Positions 42,386 through 51,884 are shown, counted from the first letter of the stretch. The stretch: 64,000 nucleotides of DNA from an uncultured Candidatus Poseidoniales archaeon (GCA_902511005.1 CABXDN010000001.1:1-64000), one strand, 5' to 3'. The notes: generated by a model from the sequence alone, not told the origin. A program made the numbers and translations.

Positions 42386-43822
42386 ATGAGTGATATTCGA
42401 AAATGTCAAGTTTTGATAGTAGGTGCAGGACCAGGAGGATATGTTGCCGCAATAAGATCAGCCCAACTTGGTTTGGACACTATTGTTGTTGAAGGAGATA
42501 AACCAGGAGGAGTTTGTCTAAACATTGGGTGTATCCCGAGTAAAGCGATAATTCATGCCGCTGAACGTTATGAATCTTTGAAGAAACATTCTTCGGAAAA
42601 TGGACACATGGGGATTTCAATAAATGAAAACCCAGAGATTGATATGAAAGGAGTTGTAGAATGGAAAGATGGAATTGTTGGAAGACTTACTAAGGGAGTT
42701 GAAACACTGGTGAAGAGTTCTGGAGCGGAATTAATTAATGGATGGGCTACTTTTACAAGTTCTAAGCAATGTTCAGTAAAAACAAAAGAAGGAGAGATTC
42801 TAATAGAGGCTGAAAATGTCATCATTGCTACTGGGTCAACACATATCGATTTACCATTCATGCCATGCGATGAAGAATTTATTCTTTCATCTACAGGAGC
42901 ATTAAATTTACAGAAAGTCCCTAAGAAAGTTGCTATCGTAGGAGGGGGATATATTGGTTTAGAGTTAGGGTGTGCTCTATCTAAATTAGGCTCCGAAGTC
43001 ACAGTTATTGAAGGAATGGATAGTATACTCGCAATTATGGATAAAGAAATCAGAAGGCCATTAGAAATATGGTTAAAGAAAAATAAAGTTATCGTCCATA
43101 CAAATTCTCTAGCAAGAGGAACTAAAATAAAGGGCAAAGGAGCATCCAGTAAAGTTGAATTGACATTTGAGAAAAATTCAGAAGAACAAAAAATTATCGT
43201 AGATAAGGTGTTAGTAACTGTAGGTAGAAGTCCTAATTCTAGAGGATGGGGGCTAGAAAACATGGGTATCAGAATGGATACATCAGGTAGATTCATCAGA
43301 ATAGATAGACAATGCAGAACTTCTGCACCAGGTGTTTATGCAATCGGCGATGTTGCCGGAGAGCCGATGCTAGCTCACAAAGCGAGTGCACAAGGGGAAA
43401 TGGTCGCAGAAATAATATCTGGAGAGAAAAGAGAATTCGATAAAGTAGCAATTCCTGCAATTGTATTCACTGAACCGGAAATCGTCTCAGTAGGATTAAC
43501 TCCAAATGAAGCCGAAGAACGTGGTGAAGAAATAATTACTGGGAAATTCCCTTTGGCTGCTAATGGTAGAGCATTAACACTAGAAGCAGAAAAAACAGGA
43601 GGATTTATTCGTGTCACTGCTAGAGAATCAGATCATGTAATTTTAGGTATACAAGCAGTAGGAAGTCATGTGGCAGAATTACATGGAGAATTCGTACTAG
43701 CTCTCGAAATGGGTGCATTATTGGAAGACATAGCTGATACTGTTCACGCCCACCCAACTATGACTGAAGCATTCCATGAAAGTGTTTTGAAAACTCTAGG
43801 GCATGCTATACATTCAGCCTGA
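42386..43822 (+). CDS. lpdA: Dihydrolipoamide dehydrogenase (E3)
   Basis: This FAD enzyme re-oxidises the lipoyl groups of E2 and GcvH. It has 'LIVGAGPGGYVAAIRSAQLG', the redox-active disulfide 'GGVCLNIGCIPSK', a second Rossmann motif 'VAIVGGGYIGLELG', 'GVYAIGDVAG' and the C-terminal 'HAHPTMTEAFHE' with the catalytic His-Glu pair. The track starts at a GTG (42377); the ATG at 42386, 5 nt behind GAGGTGA, is clearly better. It lies directly behind E2, and lipB follows. Confidence 0.96.
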   Translation: MSDIRKCQVLIVGAGPGGYVAAIRSAQLGLDTIVVEGDKPGGVCLNIGCIPSKAIIHAAERYESLKKHSSENGHMGISINENPEIDMKGVVEWKDGIVGRLTKGVETLVKSSGAELINGWATFTSSKQCSVKTKEGEILIEAENVIIATGSTHIDLPFMPCDEEFILSSTGALNLQKVPKKVAIVGGGYIGLELGCALSKLGSEVTVIEGMDSILAIMDKEIRRPLEIWLKKNKVIVHTNSLARGTKIKGKGASSKVELTFEKNSEEQKIIVDKVLVTVGRSPNSRGWGLENMGIRMDTSGRFIRIDRQCRTSAPGVYAIGDVAGEPMLAHKASAQGEMVAEIISGEKREFDKVAIPAIVFTEPEIVSVGLTPNEAEERGEEIITGKFPLAANGRALTLEAEKTGGFIRVTARESDHVILGIQAVGSHVAELHGEFVLALEMGALLEDIADTVHAHPTMTEAFHESVLKTLGHAIHSA

Positions 43823-43831
43823 GGTGATTTT

Positions 43832-44509
43832 CTGAGAGAGGTACAAGTCCTAAGGGCTGGTATTGAAGATCATAGTGTGGTTTCAGATGCTATGCGAGTC
43901 TTACAAAAAAAACGTATAAATGATGAAATCTTAGATACCATAATTCTAGTAGAACATCCAGAAATAGTGACTGTTGGACCTAAAGCAATAAGAGATGGAG
44001 TTGTAATTTCTGAAGAATACTCTCAATCAATTGTGGATAGGGGAGGAGGAATCACCTGGCATGGTCCAGGGCAACTTGTATTGTACCCAATTATTAAATG
44101 GGATTCAGAGGAACAAAGTGTCAGAGGAATAATCAATAAGATGGAGAGTCTGATAATAAAAACCCTTGAAGATTTAGGAATTGAGGGATATAGAGATCCC
44201 GCAATGATGGGAGTTTGGGTTGATGAAAAGAAAATTTGTTCAATAGGTTTAGCGTTTCTTCATTGGGTAAGTAGACATGGATTAGCACTGAATTATGCAA
44301 CCCCTGGGAAACGAATAGAGAACCTAGCTTGTTGTGGTATGGATTTAGGAGTGACTACATCGTTAGATAAATTAGGTTACAGAATAGATCAAAATGGAGA
44401 TGAAATTACAAGAGAGTTAATAGAAGAAACAATATTATCTAATATTGAATTAATCTTGAAAAGAATCCCGAATGAGCCTTTGGATTGGAATGTTGGAGAG
44501 TTTATATGA
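43832..44509 (+). CDS. lipB: Octanoyl-[acyl-carrier-protein]:protein octanoyltransferase, probable CTG start
   Basis: LipB moves octanoate to the lipoyl domain before LipA acts. Motifs are 'VDRGGGITWHGPGQLVLYPI', the catalytic Lys region 'KKICSIGLAF' and the Cys region 'CCGMDLGVTTSL'. The track starts at GTG 43877, which removes the family's N-terminal strand and helix. The open frame extends upstream to a TGA at 43820. The extra residues 'REVQVLRAGIEDHSVVSDAM' fit the LipB N-terminus. The only start-like codon there is a CTG at 43832, placed 4 nt behind a perfect GAGGTGA. The ATGA at its end overlaps the aminotransferase start. Confidence 0.92.
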   Translation: MREVQVLRAGIEDHSVVSDAMRVLQKKRINDEILDTIILVEHPEIVTVGPKAIRDGVVISEEYSQSIVDRGGGITWHGPGQLVLYPIIKWDSEEQSVRGIINKMESLIIKTLEDLGIEGYRDPAMMGVWVDEKKICSIGLAFLHWVSRHGLALNYATPGKRIENLACCGMDLGVTTSLDKLGYRIDQNGDEITRELIEETILSNIELILKRIPNEPLDWNVGEFI

Positions 44510-45696
44510 ATCAGATTGGAGTAAATGAATTGTCAAAATATTGGGGTTTAGATGAAGAAACTATTTTCTTGAATCATGGTTCATACGGCGCTACACCAAG
44601 AATAGTTTTGGAAGAACAGACCCGCTGGCAACTTCTTTTAGAAAGAGACCCCGTGAAATTCTTCGAAGAAATTGCTCCAGATGCGTTAATTAATTCGCGT
44701 AAAGCGATAGCAAATTTAGTGAATTGTGACTATAATGACTTAGCACTTATCGAAAATGCAACTTCAGGCGTAAATACAATATTAAGATCTTTAAATTTTG
44801 AAAAAGGGGACGAAATAATAGTTCCAAATCATGCATATCAGGCATGTAGGAATGCTATCGATTATATTGCAGAGAAATCAGGTGCAGTAGTGGTAACTTG
44901 TGAAATACCATTTCCGATTTCTAAAAAACAGATCATTATTGACAATATAATGGAATGTGTAACTGAAAAAACAAAATTAGCAATGATAGATACAGTGACT
45001 AGTCCCACAGGACTTCTTATGCCATTCAAAGAACTCGTTGATTTACTAGAATCAAAAGGAATTAATGTACTACTTGACGCCGCACATGGAATAGGGATGA
45101 TTCCCTTGGATTTGGAAAATATTGGAGCGTCGTTCACAACTAGTAATTGTCATAAATGGCTTTTTGCACCGAAAGGAGCCGCTTTTCTACATGTTAGAAA
45201 GGATTTACAACATTTAATTCGGCCTCTGGTAATAAGTCATGGAATGACGATTCCACTGGGAGACTCAACAAGATTCCGTCATGAATTTGATTGGACGGGG
45301 ACAAGAGATATTTCCGCATTATGTACGTTGCCGTTTATAATAGAAGAAATAACAAAATTAGTCAATATGAATTGGGATGAAATAATGATTCATAACAATA
45401 AACTTGCTGTAGAAGGAAGAAAAATAATATGTGAAAAACTCGGAATCCCTCTACCATGCCCAGATGATATGATATCTAGTATCGCTACAATAAAAATCTC
45501 TTCAAATGCGATAAAAAATGTAAAATTACATGAACCTGATCCACTTCATTTGGAACTCTTAGAAAAATATAACATACAAGTTCCAGTTTGGTATTGGCCA
45601 AATCCAGAGGGGAGATACATAAGAATCTCGGCTCAAGTGTACAATAATGAAAAAGAATATAGATATTTGGCAAAAATTCTTAAAAAATGTCTATGA
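44506..45696 (+). CDS. Class V aminotransferase (isopenicillin-N epimerase-like)
   Basis: This PLP enzyme of 396 residues has 'FLNHGSYGATPRIVLEEQ', 'ENATSGVNTILRSL', 'DAAHGIGMIPLDL' and the PLP lysine in 'SNCHKWLFAPKGAAFL'. That wording matches the CefD/isopenicillin-N epimerase-like branch of class V. Actual substrates of the branch vary, and penicillin chemistry is not implied. The ATG at 44506 overlaps the lipB stop (ATGA). The track start at 44485 lies inside lipB. Confidence 0.85.
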   Translation: MNQIGVNELSKYWGLDEETIFLNHGSYGATPRIVLEEQTRWQLLLERDPVKFFEEIAPDALINSRKAIANLVNCDYNDLALIENATSGVNTILRSLNFEKGDEIIVPNHAYQACRNAIDYIAEKSGAVVVTCEIPFPISKKQIIIDNIMECVTEKTKLAMIDTVTSPTGLLMPFKELVDLLESKGINVLLDAAHGIGMIPLDLENIGASFTTSNCHKWLFAPKGAAFLHVRKDLQHLIRPLVISHGMTIPLGDSTRFRHEFDWTGTRDISALCTLPFIIEEITKLVNMNWDEIMIHNNKLAVEGRKIICEKLGIPLPCPDDMISSIATIKISSNAIKNVKLHEPDPLHLELLEKYNIQVPVWYWPNPEGRYIRISAQVYNNEKEYRYLAKILKKCL

Positions 45697-45739
45697 AAAT
45701 TAAGCAATACTTCAAGATGTCTTGTTCGTACGGCAAATC

Positions 45740-46312
45740 ATGCCTTCCGCAGTTGTAGCCCTGACTGGTGCATCTGGTGCCCAGTATGCAGTAAGACTAG
45801 TGCAGGCATTGTCAGATGCATCATGGGAAGTTGATTTGATAGTCACCAACGCGGGTGCAATAAACTTACACTTAGAGTGTGAAATGACACCTGAAGATTT
45901 ATCTAAAATCAGAGGAGTTACCTTACAAGATAACAAAAATTTAGCAGCTAGACCTGCATCAGGATCTGCCAAATTTGATGCTTATATTATTTGTCCGACA
46001 AGTGGTACAACTATCGGGAAAATTGCAGCAGGAATTTCTGATAATCTTGCAACAAGAAGTGCATTGGTAGCATTGAAAGAGAGAAGGAAACTGATTATTG
46101 TACCAAGAGAAACGCCTTTTGCAACCGCACATCTCGAAGCAATGACAAAAATGTCAACATGGGGAGTTGTAATTTTACCTGCAAGTCCAGGTTTCTACCA
46201 TAGCCCTAAAACGATTGATGAATTAATTGATTTTGTAGTTGCAAGAATATTAGATCAATTGGATATTGAACATAATCTAGGCAAAAGATGGTCAGGTGAA
46301 GAAGTCAAATAA
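45740..46312 (+). CDS. ubiX: Flavin prenyltransferase (UbiX family)
   Basis: The N-terminal 'VVALTGASGAQYAVRLVQAL' and later 'PTSGTTIGKIAAGISDNLATRSALVALKERRKLIIVPRETPF' segments (GASG loop and RRKLI...RETP) are the UbiX hallmark. UbiX makes prenylated FMN for UbiD-type decarboxylases. No ubiD is in the window. The track begins at TTG 45722, so I chose ATG 45740, which starts 'MPSAVVALTG'. It lies about 40 nt behind the aminotransferase and may end the same transcript. Confidence 0.92.
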   Translation: MPSAVVALTGASGAQYAVRLVQALSDASWEVDLIVTNAGAINLHLECEMTPEDLSKIRGVTLQDNKNLAARPASGSAKFDAYIICPTSGTTIGKIAAGISDNLATRSALVALKERRKLIIVPRETPFATAHLEAMTKMSTWGVVILPASPGFYHSPKTIDELIDFVVARILDQLDIEHNLGKRWSGEEVK

Positions 46313-46339
46313 TTCTTAAATCTGAATGAAAACAAATCA

Positions 46340-46798
46340 TTATTTTTTACAATAATCGATTATTTCTTGATAATTAGGCTCTATTCCTGGGTTTTCAGCA
46401 ACCCATGCATAACCTATTCGACCATCTTCATCAATAACGAAAACTGATCTCTGAGAAGCCACGTAACCAGGCATAACAAAACTAATCCCTACACCATAAG
46501 AATTGGTAGCCTCCCTATTGACATCGGATAGTAAAGGAAAACCTATAGAATTATTATTTGCAAATTCATTGTTAGAAAAAATAGAATCAACACTAATACC
46601 AAAAACTTCGACTTCCATTCCATCAAACTTAGACATTGAATCAGTGAATGTACACATTTCAGTAGTACATACTCCAGTAAATGCTGCTGGATAAAATGCA
46701 AGTATAACTTTATTTCCGATTGAGTCACTCAAAGTGACCATATTTCTGTCATTTGCCATCAAAGTGAAATTTGGTGCTACGTCGCCTACTGAAACCAT
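46340..46798 (-). CDS. Peroxiredoxin (AhpC/TSA family)
   Basis: The active site reads 'YPAAFTGVCTTEMCTF', with the peroxidatic Cys (Cys52 of the track version) and a second Cys five residues later, a pattern seen in BCP/AhpE-like peroxiredoxins. 'FGISVDSIFSNNEF' and 'RSVFVIDEDGRIGYAWV' follow in order. It reduces peroxides in the cytoplasm. The track start at 46822 adds eight residues. ATG 46798 behind AAGGTT gives the normal 'VSVGDVAPNFTL' start. It is divergent from a thioredoxin-like gene that could be its reductant. Confidence 0.92.
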   Translation of the reverse strand: MVSVGDVAPNFTLMANDRNMVTLSDSIGNKVILAFYPAAFTGVCTTEMCTFTDSMSKFDGMEVEVFGISVDSIFSNNEFANNNSIGFPLLSDVNREATNSYGVGISFVMPGYVASQRSVFVIDEDGRIGYAWVAENPGIEPNYQEIIDYCKK

Positions 46799-46851
46799 AA
46801 CCTTGCGGATAGATAGGTCCATTCAAAGATAACCGTCTCTTGGGGTAGAGT

Positions 46852-47199
46852 ATGATGAAGGAAATTGTAACATTCGAAGACTGGGAAAATACAGTCATTG
46901 AACCATATATTATGTTGCTAATTACAAGAAAAACATGTCAAGATTGTGTGAACGTCGAGGAATATTTAGAATCGAATAATTATCTAATTAACCAAATTCC
47001 AGTCAGAAAAATATCTTTAGATAATTCTGATTCAGAGAATTTAATAAATAATTTACAATGGATAAAGAAAGAAGTTGATATAATACCATTTTGGGTTTTA
47101 ATGAATTATAAAAAACATCTTTCAACAGTAAGAGGCGGGATTAAAGAAGCAAGAGGTTTGACTACATCTTTTCCGGTGAAGCGATTCCAAGAAGATTAA
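46852..47199 (+). CDS. Thioredoxin-like protein with CxxC
   Basis: This 115-residue protein has the fold order of a small thioredoxin. A strand 'YIMLLITRKTCQDCVNVEEYL' carries CQDC (about residues 28-31), then 'IPVRKISLDNSDSENLINNL', 'IIPFWVLMNYKKH' with the cis-Pro-like 'IIPF', and 'STVRGG'. It is probably a disulfide oxidoreductase or a reductant for the divergent peroxiredoxin. The last 38 nt overlap the 3' end of argS on the other strand. Confidence 0.75.
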   Translation: MMKEIVTFEDWENTVIEPYIMLLITRKTCQDCVNVEEYLESNNYLINQIPVRKISLDNSDSENLINNLQWIKKEVDIIPFWVLMNYKKHLSTVRGGIKEARGLTTSFPVKRFQED

Positions 47200-48889
47200 G
47201 TCCAGTGCTTAGAGTTCTAGCAGTTAGACTACATAGGGCTAATCGGCTGTTCATTGTGGATTTATCATCAATTACCAATACGGGACAATTCTCATAGAAT
47301 GAGGCGAACTCTTGAGCTAATTTATGCAAATATACTGCTAAACGGTGAGGTGCATAATTATTTATTGACTCGTCGATAGCTACAGAGAATCCAATTAATG
47401 TCCTAGAAAGTGAACTCTCATTGTCATTCATTATCGATATTTTGTTATTCGCAAAGTCTTCTCTCTGAATTGAGACCTTTCTGAAAATACTACAAATTCT
47501 AGCATGAGCATACTGGAGATAAGGAGCAGTATTGCCATCGAAAGAGAGCATTTTATCCCAATCAAATACATAATTTTTATTTCTATCGACAGAAAGATCC
47601 GCATACTTGACTGAACCTATGCCAATCATCTTCGATATCTCCGCTCTTTCTGATTCAGAAATATCTGGATTTTTCTCTAAAATAGATTTATTGGCTCTGG
47701 CGATAGACTCCTCGAGTAAGTCTTTCAAGCTGATTGCTTCTCCATCCCTACTAGCAAGTTTCTTACCATCAGAACCAACAACTAGGCCAAAAGGAATATG
47801 TACAGATTTAATAGAATCATCCATGAAATTCGCCTGGCGAGCAACTTGGAAGACCATGTCGAAATGTTGTGACTGTTCTGCGCCTACGACGTATAAAAAT
47901 TCAGTCCCTCCTACATTCTCTACACGATTTATGATACAGGCAAGATCGCTTGTAGCGTAGTTATAGCCACCGTCTCCTTTGCGAATAATTAGGGGCAATG
48001 GTTCTTTCTCACGATTTAGCCAGCCTTCGGGAAACACTACAAGAGCCCCATTACTTTCTTCAATCATATCCTGATTACTCAATCTATCAACTACTTCAGG
48101 AAGTAAATCTTCGTAAATTGATTCTCCTGCTAAATTATCGTCATTGAGTAATACGTCTAACATACGATAAACTTCATTGAAATGTAATAGAGAAATATCA
48201 ACTAATTCCTTCCACAATATAATCGTCTCAGAATCTTTCGACTGAAGTTTCACTACACGCTCACGTGATCGATTTGCAAACTCTTCAGAACTATCAAATT
48301 TATATCTTGCGTCTTTATAGAAATTTTTAAGATCTATATCTTTTACTTCTACATCTTCACATTCAAGGAAATGCTCAATCAACATTCCAAAAGGAGTCCC
48401 CCAGTCCCCTATATGATTCTCACCGATTACTCGATGACCCTTGTATGTGAGAATTCGCGCTAGAGCATCTCCTATTACTGTGGAACGCAAATGACCTACA
48501 TGCATTCTTTTAGCAACATTGGGAGAAGAATAATCTATTATTATGGTTTTCTTATTTTCTATTTCCACACCTAACTTAGAATCGAAGTTAATTTTTGAAA
48601 CTTGATTAGATAACCAAAAATTAGTGGCTTTAAAATTAACAAAGCCATTAATTGAAGAAGTTTTAGCGATATTTGATAACTTATCGGTTAACTCCAATGA
48701 AATATCATCTGCAATAATATTAGGAGATTTCTTCAAAATTCTAGATAAGGAATGACAAGGAAGGGCAATATCACCATGAGAAGAATCTGTAGCGTTACCT
48801 ATTAGACCTAACCAGTCATTTTCATCTATTCCTAGATTCACCATAGTTTTAGAGAGAATAGGAATTATTTCATTACGAAGATTTCTCAT
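47162..48889 (-). CDS. argS: Arginyl-tRNA synthetase
   Basis: This class I synthetase of 575 residues has the HIGH-type motif in 'SSPNVAKRMHVGHLRST' and the KMSK-region 'GSDGKKLASRDGEAISL'. It has the ArgRS N-terminal additional domain and the C-terminal anticodon-binding end ('YAHARICSIFRK', then 'LALCSLTARTLSTGLNLLGI'). The ATG follows GAGGTGATAGC directly behind prf1, so the two translation genes form an operon. It charges tRNA-Arg. Confidence 0.96.
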   Translation of the reverse strand: MRNLRNEIIPILSKTMVNLGIDENDWLGLIGNATDSSHGDIALPCHSLSRILKKSPNIIADDISLELTDKLSNIAKTSSINGFVNFKATNFWLSNQVSKINFDSKLGVEIENKKTIIIDYSSPNVAKRMHVGHLRSTVIGDALARILTYKGHRVIGENHIGDWGTPFGMLIEHFLECEDVEVKDIDLKNFYKDARYKFDSSEEFANRSRERVVKLQSKDSETIILWKELVDISLLHFNEVYRMLDVLLNDDNLAGESIYEDLLPEVVDRLSNQDMIEESNGALVVFPEGWLNREKEPLPLIIRKGDGGYNYATSDLACIINRVENVGGTEFLYVVGAEQSQHFDMVFQVARQANFMDDSIKSVHIPFGLVVGSDGKKLASRDGEAISLKDLLEESIARANKSILEKNPDISESERAEISKMIGIGSVKYADLSVDRNKNYVFDWDKMLSFDGNTAPYLQYAHARICSIFRKVSIQREDFANNKISIMNDNESSLSRTLIGFSVAIDESINNYAPHRLAVYLHKLAQEFASFYENCPVLVIDDKSTMNSRLALCSLTARTLSTGLNLLGIASPEKM

Positions 48890-48898
48890 GCTATCACC

Positions 48899-50146
48899 TC
48901 ATGACCAAGCATACCTCAACATAGCAGCAATACCACCAAATGAATTTTGTAATGTTGCACCCTCTTCAGTATCCATGGAAACTAAAGTCACCTTGGCCGA
49001 AGTATGTGTCGCAAGTTCTGTTAATTCATCTATCAAATCCATTGTTTTATCCGGATCTTCTCGTAAATTATCAGAATTACATTTAGGACAATTGGGGATA
49101 TCTGTCAAACTATTATGAGTCTGACTCCATTCATTTGAACAAGATTTGCATATCCATCCTACTCTTCTTTTCCGTAAACCTTCAGATAATAATATTGTAG
49201 CAACTGCACCTTGATCAAGAGCTGCCCGTACCATCATTTCACCATATGTCGCTTTTGGGTGCGTTTGCATAACTTCTCTTAAGAAATTATCAACTAACTT
49301 TCTTTCTACATCGAGTTCGATTTGATCCATCAATCCACCCGCACGTTGAATTAATTCTCTTAAACCAGAATCATTTGAATATCCTACATCAAAGTGTGGC
49401 TCTCTAATCAACTTCTTTATTTCATGGTGGAAGTAATCATTCCTCACAAGAAAATCTTTAGTTGCCCCTGGCCCTCCAATAATGATACCTTTCAAATCAT
49501 CAATCATAGGAAGCCAATATGCACAGGCTCTTTCTGCGGATTTTTTGAAAAAATTATGAGCGGCTTCTTCGATTAATCTTTCAAAACGTTGTGCTGATTG
49601 GCCTCCTCTGCCGTGTTTAGATGGAACTTGAGAAGTAATATGTTCTTGACAATGATGCCTTTTACCAGACGCCAGACCATAAGCCGATTCAGACCTATCA
49701 ATTACGAATAAACCATAAGCAGTTTTATCAATCAGCATGGCCTCAAGTTGAGATGCTTCAAAAGAAGAATCGCACCTATATCTGAATGATGGAAATGCCT
49801 CAGGTGGATCGTCTACAACAACCGAAATCAGCCTAGTTTTATTATTACCAGTAATTACATGGCCTACGAATAGGGCAATTCCTCTTTCGCCCGGAGTTTT
49901 GTACCTACCTAGAGTAGATACTGCAGACTCAATAGCATCTGTAACGTGCTTACGAGTACCTTTAGACTTGATATTGGCTGCCTGTCCTCCTTCTTGGATT
50001 AGATGGTGGCGAACATCAGATAACATCTTTTCAGGAGGTATGATGACAGTTACTAACTCAGTACCCATACCTCTCATTTTAGAAACTTCTTCGAGAGTCT
50101 TACGTGCACGAAGTTTACGTTTTTGCATCTCCAAGTCATCGGACAT
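48899..50146 (-). CDS. prf1: Peptide chain release factor aRF1
   Basis: Archaeal/eukaryotic-type RF1 that reads all three stop codons. The stop-recognition 'NIKS' motif is at residues 58-61, the peptidyl-hydrolysis 'GGQ' near residue 180 ('GRGGQSAQRF'), and the C-terminal domain carries a zinc ribbon (CKSC...CPKC). Length of 415 residues is normal. GAGGGTAGACT precedes the ATG. argS follows on the same transcript, and pyrH is divergent. Confidence 0.97.
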   Translation of the reverse strand: MSDDLEMQKRKLRARKTLEEVSKMRGMGTELVTVIIPPEKMLSDVRHHLIQEGGQAANIKSKGTRKHVTDAIESAVSTLGRYKTPGERGIALFVGHVITGNNKTRLISVVVDDPPEAFPSFRYRCDSSFEASQLEAMLIDKTAYGLFVIDRSESAYGLASGKRHHCQEHITSQVPSKHGRGGQSAQRFERLIEEAAHNFFKKSAERACAYWLPMIDDLKGIIIGGPGATKDFLVRNDYFHHEIKKLIREPHFDVGYSNDSGLRELIQRAGGLMDQIELDVERKLVDNFLREVMQTHPKATYGEMMVRAALDQGAVATILLSEGLRKRRVGWICKSCSNEWSQTHNSLTDIPNCPKCNSDNLREDPDKTMDLIDELTELATHTSAKVTLVSMDTEEGATLQNSFGGIAAMLRYAWS

Positions 50147-50244
50147 AGTCTACCCTCGTGTATTGCCAAAGAGGCCGGCATTTCAACCCTTCATCCTCAA
50201 CCTAGCCTAGACATTGATAGAGAAGCAGTGTAGCCGAATGCACG

Positions 50245-50958
50245 ATGGCAAGCATTGTGGCGGCTCTAGGTGGGAGTTTACTACGCCCTGAAATAGAGAA
50301 TAAGCACATATGGTTAGATGATTTGATATCAATAATTAGAGATAGAGTGGCAATGGGTGACAGATTAGGGCTAGTGATTGGAGGAGGCGCACCAGCTAGA
50401 GAAGGAATAAGTCTAGTAAGGCCTTTGATGGATGACGATTATCATTTAGACAAAATAGGAATTGCTGCGACTAGGCTAAATGCAACTATAATTAGAGAAG
50501 CAGTTTCAGAAGCTGGAATTACAGTCTCAGGCATTATACCTTCGAGTGTTAACGAGGCTGTGCAATTACTCGAAGAAATACCAGTAGTCATCATGGGAGG
50601 TACCACTCCAGGACATACTACTGACGCAGTTGCAATAAGATTTGCAATTGCTGCAAACGCTAAAAAATGCATTATAGCAACAAATGTTGCAAAAGTATAC
50701 GATGAAGATCCAAGATTAAATCCAAATGCTAAATCTCATGAACGCCTAAATCATCAGGAATTACAAAAAATTGTTGGCCCTGCTGAGCATGAAAAAGCAG
50801 GAAAATCTAGTGTAGTTGACCCCATTGGAGTTGCAGAGGCTCTAAATTCAAACCTAGAATTAAATATTTTAGATGGAAGGGTGACTGAAAGAATCAGGCA
50901 AGCAATAGAAGGCGACGATTTTGAAGGAACTGTCGTTTCATCGGAGGAGAAAATATGA
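50245..50958 (+). CDS. pyrH: UMP kinase (archaeal type)
   Basis: This amino-acid-kinase-fold protein of 237 residues has 'VAALGGSLLRPE', 'LGLVIGGGAPAREG', 'VVIMGGTTPGHTTDAVAIRFA' and 'IATNVAKVYDEDPR'. It phosphorylates UMP to UDP. Length and wording fit archaeal PyrH rather than the longer bacterial form. A zinc-ribbon membrane protein overlaps its stop by 4 nt. Confidence 0.94.
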   Translation: MASIVAALGGSLLRPEIENKHIWLDDLISIIRDRVAMGDRLGLVIGGGAPAREGISLVRPLMDDDYHLDKIGIAATRLNATIIREAVSEAGITVSGIIPSSVNEAVQLLEEIPVVIMGGTTPGHTTDAVAIRFAIAANAKKCIIATNVAKVYDEDPRLNPNAKSHERLNHQELQKIVGPAEHEKAGKSSVVDPIGVAEALNSNLELNILDGRVTERIRQAIEGDDFEGTVVSSEEKI

Positions 50959-51263
50959 GTAGGGCTGAAAAAATCGCTAAAATGGCCACAAGAACTGCTA
51001 ATCAAGCAAAAGAAGCAGCAGCAACTTCTAAGAAGAAGATTAGAGGTAAAAATAATGTATCATTTGAATCACACAAACATTGTGTAATTTGCTCTATCCC
51101 TATACCAATTAACAATGAACCCCCGATATGTAATAAGATAGATTGCGACACTACACAAAAAAGAAAGGAATCTTCAAGAAAAAGACTCTCTATCTTGTTG
51201 TATGTTGGAGTAGCAGTATTTTTAGTGCCCATATTAATACAAGTTGTAGGAGCGTTAATTTAA
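50955..51263 (+). CDS. Small zinc-ribbon membrane protein (DUF2116-like)
   Basis: The 102-residue protein has a basic, Ala/Lys-rich N-terminus and a short zinc-ribbon-like motif 'HCVICSIPIPINNEPPICNKIDC' split as CxxC ... CxxxxC (about residues 37-58). A C-terminal TM helix follows ('LSILLYVGVAVFLVPILIQVVGALI'). The layout resembles archaeal DUF2116 proteins of unknown function. The ATGA overlap with pyrH indicates coupling. Confidence 0.75.
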   Translation: MSRAEKIAKMATRTANQAKEAAATSKKKIRGKNNVSFESHKHCVICSIPIPINNEPPICNKIDCDTTQKRKESSRKRLSILLYVGVAVFLVPILIQVVGALI

Positions 51264-51290
51264 ATTAAGTTGCGTATTGTAGTGATTAAT

Positions 51291-51884
51291 ATGATGGTAA
51301 GGATTCTCTCCATACTTCCTGGTGCAGTGGGAGTTATTTGTTCCATTATGCTCATTGGGAGCTTAATTGGGGTATCACTACCTGAAGAATCTAGTACTAT
51401 ACCTCAGGTACCTTGCGAAGTAGATGATTCGGAAATCTGTTTTATCGCAATGACAGAAGTAATTAATCCGCCTATGATATTCGGCTTGCTTGATATTGAT
51501 TTAGAGATTAAATGGTCGGAAACAACCGAAGCATGGTTTGCAATCGTCGAAACTGAAGCATATGTAAATTGCCCACCTGATATTGAAACTAAGATTACTG
51601 AATGCACTGCAGATGATGTTGAAGAATTCATAATAGTGGGTGGTGCGGATGAAGAAGATGGCACTTTAAGCTGGGATATAGGGACAGAAAAGTACCATAT
51701 AATCACAGGAGGAAGAGAAGGCGCAGATATTGGGGACATGCAAGTTTTAACAACAAAAGGAGAGATAAGTTTTGATTGGAAAGTGGAAATAATACTTGTA
51801 ACTATATCTGCTACTCTATTTATTGGAGCAGGAGAAATGGCTTTTCCAATAAGAAAATTATTTGATAAATTCCGAAATCAATGA
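51291..51884 (+). CDS. Hypothetical two-TM protein with extracytoplasmic domain
   Basis: An N-terminal TM segment ('ILSILPGAVGVICSIMLIGSLIG') and a C-terminal TM segment ('IILVTISATLFIGAGEM') flank an acidic domain of about 130 residues. That domain has four Cys, probably two disulfides. No family is recognised. The track starts at TTG 51270; the tandem ATGs at 51291 and 51294 are more likely. It follows the zinc-ribbon membrane protein on the same strand, so a shared membrane role is possible. Confidence 0.65.
   Translation: MMVRILSILPGAVGVICSIMLIGSLIGVSLPEESSTIPQVPCEVDDSEICFIAMTEVINPPMIFGLLDIDLEIKWSETTEAWFAIVETEAYVNCPPDIETKITECTADDVEEFIIVGGADEEDGTLSWDIGTEKYHIITGGREGADIGDMQVLTTKGEISFDWKVEIILVTISATLFIGAGEMAFPIRKLFDKFRNQ

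Noticed and set aside
42568-43296. 242-aa minus-strand ORF
   Set aside because: It lies wholly inside the E3 gene on the opposite strand; the E3 frame has clear motifs throughout.
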